Of a stretch of 64,000 nucleotides of DNA, positions 28,713-37,007 are shown one piece after another; the first letter of the stretch is position 1; the number at the start of each line of letters is the position of its first letter. This DNA is from SXRF01 sp039808985. Its GTDB lineage: Bacteria > Pseudomonadota > Alphaproteobacteria > Rickettsiales > SXRF01. Location of the stretch: contig JBDHUC010000008.1 in NCBI GenBank assembly GCA_039808985.1, forward strand, positions 4,944 to 68,943, given 5' to 3'. The position numbers and the translations under genes were made by a program. The notes beneath the pieces were generated by a model. The model made no database searches, was not told where the DNA came from, and saw only the letters and a list, made by a program, of their open reading frames with translations.

Positions 28713-29684
28713 TTACTTGTTAGTATTATTAATACGAGTATTAATCCTGTTATCCATCGGGGTATCAGCACGCACGGTAGGAGGAACCGCAGCAGGAGGG
28801 GTACCGATAGCATCACCGCCAGCATCAGAAGCACCACGCATATCGCCACCCAAAGCACTCGATACAGTTATTTTTCCACCAACACTTCCCGGGCCACGAA
28901 TTACCATAAGCTCTGAAGAATGGGAAAGATCGCCAAGATTTGAAGGATCAACCGAATTAGCGTTATCATCATGGATAGAGCGCAGAGAGAAAGAAAGCGT
29001 GCCATTTTTCTCAGCAAGGCGGATTAACTGCGCCATAGGCTCGGTAACTTCAAGGGTAAGACTGCTTGGGGCGACAGGCGCCGGCTTGGAAGGATCACCT
29101 TCACGCAAGTTCACCGCCAGAACACGCACATTGGCACCAAGGACCTCGGTAACTTCCGGCTTTCCAGCCGCACGGGCCGCCGATACATTGCCAGCGCCGT
29201 TTATAGAAGAATCGTGGGTATAGAGAAGATCAACCCTATCACCCGGGAATATGAAACCAGCTATACCGGTTACCACATCGGTAGCAACAGTTATAGCGCG
29301 CATACCAGGAGGGAGCCCGGCAGCCAGGAACCCAGGGTCATTAGGATTGGCAAGCTTGCTTTTCATGAAGGGTTCATGCGCATTAATCGCTGAGCGCGCC
29401 ACCGTCCCTATAATATCCTGGCCACCTTTGTCACCAAGAACAAAATTATCCATAACCAGGTTTTCCGGCCAAGGCTGCTTGTCAATCATAGAGCTGGTGA
29501 TGATGGTTCCGACAGGGATGTTATTCCTTGCCATCAACACATCAATCGTTTTAACATTGATTTCCTTTGAAGGGGCTTCAGCCTGACCAACAACGGCAGG
29601 CGTTGAAGAATCGGTTATACGGAATGCCACAACAGAGGCAACAAGCGCAAGAACCGCAATGATACTGAAAAATATAAATTTCAT
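28713..29684 (-). CDS. cpaB: Tad pilus assembly protein CpaB/RcpC
   Basis: A 323-residue periplasmic protein with an N-terminal membrane anchor (residues 1-21), an SAF/beta-clip domain starting at VLMARNNIPVGTIITSSMI, and the RcpC domain with GFIFPGDRVDLLYTHD. It has a GAGG-type ribosome-binding site and is the first gene of the Tad operon seen here. The 105-bp gap upstream to typA should hold the operon promoter. Flp pilin (pilA) and prepilin peptidase (cpaA), often upstream of cpaB, are absent. Confidence 0.9.
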   Translation of the reverse strand: MKFIFFSIIAVLALVASVVAFRITDSSTPAVVGQAEAPSKEINVKTIDVLMARNNIPVGTIITSSMIDKQPWPENLVMDNFVLGDKGGQDIIGTVARSAINAHEPFMKSKLANPNDPGFLAAGLPPGMRAITVATDVVTGIAGFIFPGDRVDLLYTHDSSINGAGNVSAARAAGKPEVTEVLGANVRVLAVNLREGDPSKPAPVAPSSLTLEVTEPMAQLIRLAEKNGTLSFSLRSIHDDNANSVDPSNLGDLSHSSELMVIRGPGSVGGKITVSSALGGDMRGASDAGGDAIGTPPAAVPPTVRADTPMDNRINTRINNTNK

Positions 29685-29789
29685 CTAAATCTTTGCCTCT
29701 AAGTAGTATCTTAATGTATTAAGATTTATAAATAACGTTAATCATTAGAAACACATCCGCACGCAACTGTAAACAGGAATTTTTATCAT

Positions 29790-31613
29790 TTATGCTGTTT
29801 TCTTGGCCCTTGTGGCTTTTTTGCGCTCATTAGAATCCAGGGCAATCTTTCTCAGCCTCAGGGATTTAGGCGTAACCTCAACCAACTCATCGTATTCTAT
29901 ATAGGAAATCATCTGCTCCAGCGTCATTTTAAGCGGAGGAACCAGCCTTATAGCCTCGTCTTTACTGGTAGTACGTATATTGGTTAACTGCTTGTTTTTT
30001 ATCAAATTTATTTCCAGGTCATTATCACGGCTATGCTCGCCCACAATCATCCCTTCATAAATTTTCGCGCCCGGATCAATAAACATTATGCCCCTGTCCT
30101 GTAAATTCCAGATGGCATATGGCACTGCCTCGCCATTTTCCATGGAAATCAGAGCGCCATTGCGACGGCCAGCTATATCGCCCTTATATGGGGCATATGA
30201 ATGGAACAGGCGGTTCATCATGCCGGTTCCTCGGGTATCGGTCAAAAACTCGCCCTGATAACCAATAAGCCCACGCGATGGCACAAGGAAAATAATACGG
30301 GTTTTGCCGCCTCCTGATGGACGCATATCAGTCATTTCGCCCTTACGCAGGGAAATTTTTTCAACAACCACGCCGGTATGCTCTTCATCAACATCGATAA
30401 CCACTTCTTCGATTGGCTCCATTTTAACGCCGGATTCATCTTCACGGAACAGAACACGCGGACGCGACACAGAAAGCTCAAAACCTTCGCGGCGCATGGT
30501 TTCTATCAAAACGCCAAGCTGCAATTCGCCACGCCCGGCAACTTCAAACGCATCCTTTGCATCAGTTTCCTTTACACGTATCGCAACATTGCCCTCCGCC
30601 TCGCGCAGCAGGCGTTCGCGTATCATACGGCTGGTAACTTTGCTTCCTTCCTGCCCGGCAAGCGGGGAATCATTAACCGACAAGGTAATCGCCATGGTCG
30701 GCGGGTCAATCGGGGTGGAAGGAACCGGGCTGGAAAGAGTCAAATCACCTATAGTATCAGCAACCGAAGTATTCGCCAGACCAGCTATCGCCACTATATC
30801 GCCAGCCTGCGCCTCTTCAACCGGCACACGCTTGATGCCATCGAAAGAAAGCAGCTTGGTAAGGCGGCCCTGCTCAAGTATGTTGCCATTAATATCCATT
30901 GACCGGATCGGCATTCCGACTTTAGCGGTACCGCTATATATGCGGCCAGTCAGGATGCGCCCCAGGAACGAATCATACTCCAGGATAGACACAAGCATCG
31001 CAAAATCAGCATCCGAATCAACATCCGGGGCAGGAACATGGTTAGCTATGCAGGTAAATAGCGGCGACAAATCCTTGCGCTCGGCAGTCAGGCTTTCAGC
31101 CGCCCAGCCATCGCGGCCAGAAGCGTAAAAAGTTGGGAAATCGAGCTGTTCTTCGGAAGCATCAAGCGCCGCAAAAAGGTCGAATACTTCGTTTACAACC
31201 TGTTCCGGACGGGCATCGCCACGATCCACTTTATTGATAACCACAATTGGTTTTAAGCCAAGCTTCAATGCCTTGGTAAGGACAAACTTGGTTTGCGGCA
31301 ACGCGCCTTCGGCAGCGTCAACCAGCAATATCACACCGTCAACCATGCTTAACACGCGCTCAACCTCACCCCCGAAATCAGCATGGCCTGGGGTATCTAT
31401 GATGTTAATGCGTAAATTTCCGCGCACCACCGAAGTGCATTTTGCAAGAATGGTAATGCCGCGCTCTTTTTCAAGGTCATTAGAATCCATAACGCGCTCA
31501 GCCACCGACTGGTTGGCACGGAAGCTGCCGCTTTGGCGCAACATCTGGTCAATCAGGGTTGTTTTGCCATGATCCACGTGGGCAATAATGGCAACGTTAC
31601 GAATATCTTTCAT
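29790..31613 (-). CDS. typA: Translational GTPase TypA/BipA
   Basis: Ribosome-binding GTPase involved in 50S assembly and stress or low-temperature growth; 607 residues. The G1 motif AHVDHGKTT is near residue 12, the G3 DTPGHADFGGEV near 72, and NKVD near 126. EF-G-like beta-barrel and alpha/beta domains and the BipA-specific C-terminal domain follow (GGKTRIIFLVPSRGLIGYQ). It lies downstream of the cold-shock gene on the same strand. An intrinsic terminator precedes its start, so it may be expressed partly by read-through. Confidence 0.97.
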   Translation of the reverse strand: MKDIRNVAIIAHVDHGKTTLIDQMLRQSGSFRANQSVAERVMDSNDLEKERGITILAKCTSVVRGNLRINIIDTPGHADFGGEVERVLSMVDGVILLVDAAEGALPQTKFVLTKALKLGLKPIVVINKVDRGDARPEQVVNEVFDLFAALDASEEQLDFPTFYASGRDGWAAESLTAERKDLSPLFTCIANHVPAPDVDSDADFAMLVSILEYDSFLGRILTGRIYSGTAKVGMPIRSMDINGNILEQGRLTKLLSFDGIKRVPVEEAQAGDIVAIAGLANTSVADTIGDLTLSSPVPSTPIDPPTMAITLSVNDSPLAGQEGSKVTSRMIRERLLREAEGNVAIRVKETDAKDAFEVAGRGELQLGVLIETMRREGFELSVSRPRVLFREDESGVKMEPIEEVVIDVDEEHTGVVVEKISLRKGEMTDMRPSGGGKTRIIFLVPSRGLIGYQGEFLTDTRGTGMMNRLFHSYAPYKGDIAGRRNGALISMENGEAVPYAIWNLQDRGIMFIDPGAKIYEGMIVGEHSRDNDLEINLIKNKQLTNIRTTSKDEAIRLVPPLKMTLEQMISYIEYDELVEVTPKSLRLRKIALDSNERKKATRAKKTA

Positions 31614-31627
31614 GAATTCATTTCCTT

Positions 31628-31665
31628 AAAAAAATTATAGCCAGCCTAAGCACTGCCGGGCTGAC
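31628..31665 (-). terminator. Intrinsic terminator upstream of typA
   Basis: On the minus strand GTCAGCC (31665-31659) pairs with GGCTGGC (31646-31640), with one G-U pair, followed by TATAATTTTTTT. It ends about 14 bp before the typA start codon, so it either ends the csp transcript or acts as an attenuator in a typA leader. Confidence 0.75.
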
Positions 31666-31702
31666 TCCATTATATCTGTTATATATTAAAAATTACCCTG
31701 AT

Positions 31703-31787
31703 AAAAAATTACTCTGAGGTGCGTTCGAAAAAACAGCCATAGACTGAATCTCTATTTTGCGGCTATTCCTCGCACGCACATTCTCAG
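31703..31787 (-). terminator. Multi-stem structured 3' region of the cold-shock gene
   Basis: The outer stem CTGAG plus GTGCGT (31714-31724) pairs with ACGCAC (31774-31779) and CTCAG (31783-31787), with a 3-nt bulge. Inside, AGCC/GGCT (31735-31738, 31761-31764) and ATAGA/TCTAT (31739-31743, 31751-31755) form an upper hairpin. On the minus strand a six-T run (31703-31708) follows 5 nt after the stem. It lies 19 bp past the csp stop. A csp terminator or a small structured RNA is possible. Confidence 0.5.
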
Positions 31788-31805
31788 GATAAAAGCCTTA
31801 AAAGA

Positions 31806-32009
31806 CTAAAGCAGCTTCAAATTAACCGCAGAGGTTTTGCCCTTGCTGTTTTCCAGTTCATACTGAATTTTCTGGTTATCATCAAGAGTATGCAGACCGG
31901 CTGCCTGAAGAGCAGAAATATGCACGAACACATCGCTTCCACCATCATCAGGTTTAATAAAACCGAAAGATTTATTTGGATTAAACCATTTAACAACACC
32001 TGTAGCCAT
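31806..32009 (-). CDS. Cold-shock domain protein
   Basis: A 67-residue single OB-fold RNA/DNA-binding protein of the CspA family. RNP1 reads KSFGFIKP at 13-20 and RNP2 VFVHI at 27-31. It would act as an RNA chaperone. An AAGGAT ribosome-binding site lies upstream. The long leader (back to nadK) contains a hairpin next to the ribosome-binding region, as is usual for temperature-regulated csp genes. Which csp paralogue it is cannot be told. Confidence 0.95.
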   Translation of the reverse strand: MATGVVKWFNPNKSFGFIKPDDGGSDVFVHISALQAAGLHTLDDNQKIQYELENSKGKTSAVNLKLL

Positions 32010-32038
32010 AACACTATTATCCTTAACTAACTAATAAC

Positions 32039-32077
32039 ACCCATTCATAAAAATTTAGGAAATGGGTTTTGCAAAAC
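32039..32077 (-). promoter_or_regulatory. Leader hairpin and palindrome upstream of the cold-shock gene
   Basis: ACCCATT (32039-32045) pairs with AATGGGT (32061-32067) around a 15-nt AT-rich loop. It is directly followed by the perfect 12-bp palindrome GTTTTGCAAAAC (32066-32077). Both lie 30-70 bp before the csp start and could control translation or stability with temperature. Confidence 0.45.
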
Positions 32078-32200
32078 TGCGGCGCCACCATGGCATCGCC
32101 AGCGCGTCTATTAACCTAATTCCGGTGTTTATGCAAGCCCGATTATAATATCAGGCAGTGAATAGCGAATATCCCTTATAATTAAACGGGTAAAGCACCG

Positions 32201-32980
32201 CTAATATGTGAATTGCTCTTTTATGATACGCTCAGCAAGGTTATATTCGGGGTCAAACAACAATGTTACCCCGGATTTACGCTGTTCGCTTATAATCACC
32301 TCGCCCACATCCTTTATCTCGGTAAAATCAGCAACAGCCGCAACCGGGCGCTTTTTAGCCTCCAGAATACTGAATATAATGCTCGAATCATGGGCAAGCA
32401 ATGCCCCTCCCCAGCGCCTTGGGCGGAAAGGAACCAGCGGCGTAAGCGCTATTACGTTGGAGCCAAGGGGGATTATGGGGCCACCGGCGGAAAAATTATA
32501 GGCGGTGCTTCCAGCAGGGGTTGAGATCATAACACCATCGCAGATAAGCTCATTCAGGCGCACCACATGGTCAATCGCCACGCGTATTTTTGCCGCCTGC
32601 CTGCCCTGCCTGAACAAGGAAACCTCGTTAAATGCAAGCGCCTGGACTATCTTGCCATTAAGGCAGCGCGCATACATATGCAATGGATAAAGGACTGTGC
32701 TGCGCGCATGCTTTATGCGATATTCAAGATTTTCAAGTACCGCTTCATTCATCAGGAAGCCGACAGTACCGCAATTAATGCCATAAAACGGCAATTTCAT
32801 TTTCATGTAGGCATGCAGGGTTTGCAGCATAAAACCATCGCCACCAAGGACAACAATAGCCTCGGCGCCCGTGCGCCTTTTGCTGATTTCCACTACATCG
32901 TAAGCTTTCTTTATTTCCTTAAAAGCGGCCTGAGCTTTGGGCGAATTATCGGCAACACAGGCGATCTTGATCTTTTTCAT
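32201..32980 (-). CDS. nadK: NAD kinase
   Basis: Phosphorylates NAD to NADP. The 259 residues include the signature GGDG at 46-49, the following CGTVGFLMNE (the conserved NE/D region) and the C-terminal TPAGSTAYNFSAGGPI and PLVPFRPRRWGG segments. The length is typical of the short alphaproteobacterial form. It is separated by 32 bp from the DUF2336 gene upstream and followed by the csp leader. Confidence 0.95.
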   Translation of the reverse strand: MKKIKIACVADNSPKAQAAFKEIKKAYDVVEISKRRTGAEAIVVLGGDGFMLQTLHAYMKMKLPFYGINCGTVGFLMNEAVLENLEYRIKHARSTVLYPLHMYARCLNGKIVQALAFNEVSLFRQGRQAAKIRVAIDHVVRLNELICDGVMISTPAGSTAYNFSAGGPIIPLGSNVIALTPLVPFRPRRWGGALLAHDSSIIFSILEAKKRPVAAVADFTEIKDVGEVIISEQRKSGVTLLFDPEYNLAERIIKEQFTY

Positions 32981-33012
32981 AATTGCACCATTAAATATTA
33001 TTGCGCTGACTA

Positions 33013-34155
33013 TTATTGCGCAACACGGCGCACTAATGCAATAATATAAGAAAGATTTTCTACAGGGGTTTCCTCGGAATACTGCAAAATACGCTCGACA
33101 ATACGGTTGGAATATTGCGGGGAGCTATTGCTTAAGCCCTCGCTATCAAGCTCACGCACTATCCGAAGCAATAGTTTTACAGCCGGGAACATGGCATCAG
33201 GCAGTCCTGATTTATTATAAATAGCCCTGAAACCCAGCTCGCCGCGGTCTGCGATAAGCTTGCGCGCATTTTCAACATGGATATTGGAAAGCAGGGCAAG
33301 GGAGGACTCGAAAAAATCAAAATTCCCCTGGCATAGAGCACTTAATATCATGGATGGGCTTAGGCGGTCGGCATCGCGCAGATGGTTAATTAACGCACCA
33401 ACATCATCATGCGAATGGGCATTGCGTACCAGGTTCAGCGTTTCCGATTCGCGGTTTTTCTCAATCTCTTTCTGTATAGACTCATCAGGAAGCTGGTATT
33501 TTTTCTTAAGTGATTCGCCAATATTAGCAGAAACGACATTAACCAGTTTTTCGACCGAACTCATAGGGAGGCGCGGCCTATTAGTTATAGCCTCCATTAA
33601 AAAGGCATTTTCCTTATGGGTTTCTATAATCTTGGTAAAGATATTCTCGGAGATGGATGCGCCTTTATTATTTAGCAGCGAGCCAAGCACCTCCTCATTG
33701 CCGCGATGGGCCAGCGTATCAGACACCACCTCAGACAGGGTTTCACGCTTTGAGATCGCAAGGAACCTTGAATTTTCCTTGGTCGCATACATAATATCCA
33801 GCAGATCGGTATCGCTTAGGACCTGGGAATATTCAAGGATCGGAAGCGCCACTTCATTTACGTCATTAACCATGGACATAACTATATCCTTGGGGATAAG
33901 AGCGCTTTCCTTGAGATTCTGCGCAAGTGATGAGCGAACTTTTATTTCAGTATCACGAACCAGCAGGCGGAATATCTGCTCTGCTATTTTACGCTCTTCA
34001 TCATTCAACAATACTTTACTGTAGGAGGCCGCTATCCTTCCGGTTATATCAGCCCTGGTATCCGAGGTCTTATCCTCAATAAGACCACGCACCTCCTCTT
34101 CCGTAAGTATAATTGGTATATTTATAGGACCAGAAAAACCCCCGGATACATTCAT
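33013..34155 (-). CDS. DUF2336-family protein, downstream copy
   Basis: About 380 residues, mostly alpha-helical with HEAT-like spacing and no signal peptide or membrane segment, resembling the alphaproteobacterial DUF2336 family (function not established). Internal cues are the LLNDEERKIAEQIFRLLVRDTEIKVRSSL-type block and the C-terminal LGFRAIYNKSGLP. I start at the ATG at 34155, 4 bp after the upstream gene ends; the frame extends to 34206 but would overlap that gene. It is a diverged tandem paralogue of the next gene. Probably a cytoplasmic scaffold or regulator; nothing more can be supported. Confidence 0.75.
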   Translation of the reverse strand: MNVSGGFSGPINIPIILTEEEVRGLIEDKTSDTRADITGRIAASYSKVLLNDEERKIAEQIFRLLVRDTEIKVRSSLAQNLKESALIPKDIVMSMVNDVNEVALPILEYSQVLSDTDLLDIMYATKENSRFLAISKRETLSEVVSDTLAHRGNEEVLGSLLNNKGASISENIFTKIIETHKENAFLMEAITNRPRLPMSSVEKLVNVVSANIGESLKKKYQLPDESIQKEIEKNRESETLNLVRNAHSHDDVGALINHLRDADRLSPSMILSALCQGNFDFFESSLALLSNIHVENARKLIADRGELGFRAIYNKSGLPDAMFPAVKLLLRIVRELDSEGLSNSSPQYSNRIVERILQYSEETPVENLSYIIALVRRVAQ

Positions 34156-34159
34156 AATG

Positions 34160-35296
34160 CTAATGAACCGAATATTTAGTGTTGCTACCGGATATTTTAC
34201 CATCAATTATAGAAAGCAGATAACTCATACCGTCTACTGAACGGTGGTACCCGCCAACATATATATACTCAATAAGTTTCTTGCGGAAATCATCAGGCTT
34301 TTTATAGCCATATTGAGTCAATATATTTGATATGCTCAATATCTTCTCAACAGACTCACAAAAACCTTCCGGCATATTGGCTGCCTTATACAAGGCGCGG
34401 AATCCCTCCGGCCCTCCCAGCATAAGTATCCTGGCGTTAGTGCGCGGTATCTCCGCCATACATGCAAGGCTCGCTTCGAAAAGATTTAAAAACCCCATAC
34501 ACAGTGCGCGTATAACCAAAGAATAAGTGAGCCTGCCGGTAGCCCTTAGCTGCTCAACCAGATCTTCAACACGTTCATCAATATCAGGGTGCGATATGTC
34601 ATTTACCGGCATTATACCAAGCAGCTCCCACTCCCTGGCGTCTATTACAACCTTCTGCAGGGCCGCAGGAACTATTTTATATTCCTGGGCAATGTGGTTT
34701 TTCAGCTCATCAGACACAACAGCGAATATTTTTTCGGCGATGGTTAGAGGCAAATTACCCCTCTTGGCCAGCACTTCCAGCAGCGAGGTATTTGAGGCTA
34801 TCATTCCCCAGCTTTTTTCCAGGTCGCCTTCGTTTATTTTTGCCCCTTTGTTATTAAACAGGTCTTTCAGTACTATTTCCTGCCTGGTATCTATCAAGGC
34901 GCCGGACAAGCGCTCGGTAATATTGTCGCGGCTGGCTATAGCGCATAAATTAAGGACATCCTTGGTGCTTTCGACAATTGATACCAGATCATCATCGGTA
35001 AGAACCAGGGAGTAGCGCAGCACCCGTTCTGCAATATCAGTTTCATCAGAGGCGAGCTTTAAGATAACGTCATGCGGGGCGTCAGGGTTATTACAAAGAT
35101 TCTCGGCAAGGGTTTTGCGTATTGATTTTTCGGCATCTTTAAGAAGAAGGCGAAAAATATCGGCAGCAATCGCCGATTCACTAAAATTAAAACTTCCTGA
35201 ATTAAAGGCAAGGACAACCTTCGATGCCAACGTATCAAGCGCTACGTTCGAAGGATTTTGTATTAACTGGTGTACGTCCATAGATGTCAACTGCAT
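34160..35296 (-). CDS. DUF2336-family protein, upstream copy
   Basis: About 378 residues from the ATG at 35296; the frame begins at a TTG at 35305, and an ATG at 35281 is also possible. It has the same helical architecture as its downstream neighbour, with matching blocks (EREL-type IFRLLLKDAEKSIRKTLAENL, EGFRALYKAANMP). It is first in a likely two-gene operon; the AT-rich 369-bp region upstream should carry the promoter. The family occurs mainly in alphaproteobacteria. No function is assigned. Confidence 0.75.
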   Translation of the reverse strand: MQLTSMDVHQLIQNPSNVALDTLASKVVLAFNSGSFNFSESAIAADIFRLLLKDAEKSIRKTLAENLCNNPDAPHDVILKLASDETDIAERVLRYSLVLTDDDLVSIVESTKDVLNLCAIASRDNITERLSGALIDTRQEIVLKDLFNNKGAKINEGDLEKSWGMIASNTSLLEVLAKRGNLPLTIAEKIFAVVSDELKNHIAQEYKIVPAALQKVVIDAREWELLGIMPVNDISHPDIDERVEDLVEQLRATGRLTYSLVIRALCMGFLNLFEASLACMAEIPRTNARILMLGGPEGFRALYKAANMPEGFCESVEKILSISNILTQYGYKKPDDFRKKLIEYIYVGGYHRSVDGMSYLLSIIDGKISGSNTKYSVH

Positions 35297-35665
35297 TTCA
35301 GGCAACCAAAAGTTTAAAGGCAGAGGAATTTCTTGAGTTGAAGATAGCTAAAAATTTTCGCTATTGCAATAGAGAAGCTCCCCTATTTATCCCATAATTA
35401 CATATTGTAAATTATCAAATATTTTTTATATTTAACCTCATACCTGCTACAAACATAATTTATAAAGCATTGCTAAATATATTTATTAATTATCGTTAAA
35501 TAAACTGTTAATTGGTTTTCTCTATATACCTACATTAAAACACATAATTAGTAAATTTTTAGTTAAAATTTTATTAAATTGTGCGTTTACCTATCATTAA
35601 CTGCTTTCTGTTAAAACTACAATCGGCCTACCATAACCCTATCTTCTTTTTACAGGATTAAGCCT
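35297..35665. other. AT-rich divergent intergenic region between DUF2336 pair and scoAB
   Basis: It contains no credible gene. Visible are a 21-nt palindrome with one mismatch at 35344-35364 and a TTAA-N7-TTAA sequence at 35563-35577, the CtrA-box spacing. In such AT-rich DNA the latter may be chance. Promoters for both directions must lie here. Confidence 0.5.
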
Positions 35666-36364
35666 ATGAATAAAACATACAAAAATGCTGATTCAGCCCT
35701 TGAAGGGCTGTTGTTTGATGGTATGACCATAATGTCAGGCGGTTTTGGCTTGTGCGGCATACCCGAGCATTGCATCCGTGCGCTTGCTGATTCGGGGGTA
35801 AAAAACCTTACATGGATCGCGAATAATTGCGGGGTAGACGATTTTGGCAGCGGTATTCTGCTCCATAGCCACCAGATAAAAAAAATGATCGCGTCATATG
35901 TCGGAGAAAATAAGACCTTTGAAAAACAATTCCTCTCCGGCGAGCTTGAAGTCGAATTCAATCCCCAGGGGACACTAGCTGAACGCATCCGCGCAGGCGG
36001 GGCAGGCATCCCGGCTTTCTATACAAAAACCGGCGTAGGGACCGTAATTTCAGAAGGCAAAGAAACCAAGGAATTTGATGGCCAGACCTATGTAATGGAA
36101 AAGGGGCTTAGAGCAGATCTCGCGATTGTAAAAGCCTGGAAGGGCGATACGGAAGGAAATCTTATTTATCGGAAAACAGCGCGCAATTTCAACCCCATCA
36201 TGGCAAGCGCAGGAAAAATCACAATTGCAGAGGTTGAAGAGCTGGTTGAGCCGGGGGAGCTGGAAATAGAGATGATACATACACCAGGAATTTTTGTGCA
36301 GCGTATTTTCAAAGGAACTAATTTTGAAAAACGAATTGAATTCGCAACAACAAGGGAGGCATAG
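35666..36364 (+). CDS. scoA: 3-oxoacid CoA-transferase subunit A
   Basis: A 232-residue alpha subunit of a succinyl-CoA:3-ketoacid (SCOT/AtoDA-type) CoA-transferase, moving CoA between succinate and acetoacetate. Visible are the N-terminal GMTIMSGGFGLCGIPEHCI glycine-rich segment and the conserved GGAGIPAFYTKTGVGT. It is followed 3 bp later by subunit B. This links ketone-body or PHB breakdown to the TCA cycle. No thiolase or PHB gene is nearby. Alternative substrates are possible from sequence alone. Confidence 0.92.
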   Translation: MNKTYKNADSALEGLLFDGMTIMSGGFGLCGIPEHCIRALADSGVKNLTWIANNCGVDDFGSGILLHSHQIKKMIASYVGENKTFEKQFLSGELEVEFNPQGTLAERIRAGGAGIPAFYTKTGVGTVISEGKETKEFDGQTYVMEKGLRADLAIVKAWKGDTEGNLIYRKTARNFNPIMASAGKITIAEVEELVEPGELEIEMIHTPGIFVQRIFKGTNFEKRIEFATTREA

Positions 36365-36367
36365 CAT

Positions 36368-37006
36368 ATGGTTTGGAGCAAGGAAGACATGTGCAGACGC
36401 GCTGCCAGCGAACTTAAAAACGGGTTTTATGTGAATCTTGGCATCGGGATACCGACGCTGGTTGCCAATTACATCCCAACCAATGTTAAAATAACATTGC
36501 AAAGCGAGAATGGAATGCTGGGAATGGGCCCATTCCCTCTTAAAAGCGAAATAGATGCTGATCTGATAAATGCTGGCAAGCAGACCATAACCCAGCTTCC
36601 ACAGAGCAGCTATTTTGATTCGGCCACTTCTTTTGGAATGATCCGTGGTGGGCATATTGACGTTGCAATACTTGGCGCCTTGCAGGTTTCACAGCATGGC
36701 GACCTTGCCAACTGGATGGTTCCAGGAAAAATGGTAAAGGGTATGGGAGGCGCCATGGACCTGGTTGCCGGTGTGAAAAAAGTCATCATAATAATGGAGC
36801 ATAATTCTAAAGACGGCGGGGCAAAGCTTGTAAGAGAATGCACATTACCTTTAACAGGGAAAAAAGTTGTGCATCAGGTCATAACCGAACTTGGGGAATT
36901 CACTATAGATAATGACGGTTTAAAACTTATCGCAATAGCCGATGGCGTGACGCTGGATGAGCTTAAGGCTAAAACCGAGGCAGAATTTACTGCCGCTGTG
37001 CATTAA
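36368..37006 (+). CDS. scoB: 3-oxoacid CoA-transferase subunit B
   Basis: The 212-residue beta subunit. The catalytic glutamate lies in LQSENGMLGMGPFP near residue 52, and the GGHIDVAILGALQV and GAMDLVAGVKKVI segments are family-typical. Cotranscribed with scoA. It ends 1 bp from the stop of the convergent VirB6-like gene, with no terminator visible between them. Confidence 0.93.
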   Translation: MVWSKEDMCRRAASELKNGFYVNLGIGIPTLVANYIPTNVKITLQSENGMLGMGPFPLKSEIDADLINAGKQTITQLPQSSYFDSATSFGMIRGGHIDVAILGALQVSQHGDLANWMVPGKMVKGMGGAMDLVAGVKKVIIIMEHNSKDGGAKLVRECTLPLTGKKVVHQVITELGEFTIDNDGLKLIAIADGVTLDELKAKTEAEFTAAVH

Positions 37007-37007
37007 G

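Noticed and set aside
31711..31790. 6S RNA, because the plus strand begins ATTACTCTGAGGTGCGTTCG, like the start of E. coli 6S
   Set aside because: The closed structure is only about 74 nt, far shorter than known 6S RNAs, and lacks the long upper arm; the better fit is a structured csp 3' region on the minus strand.
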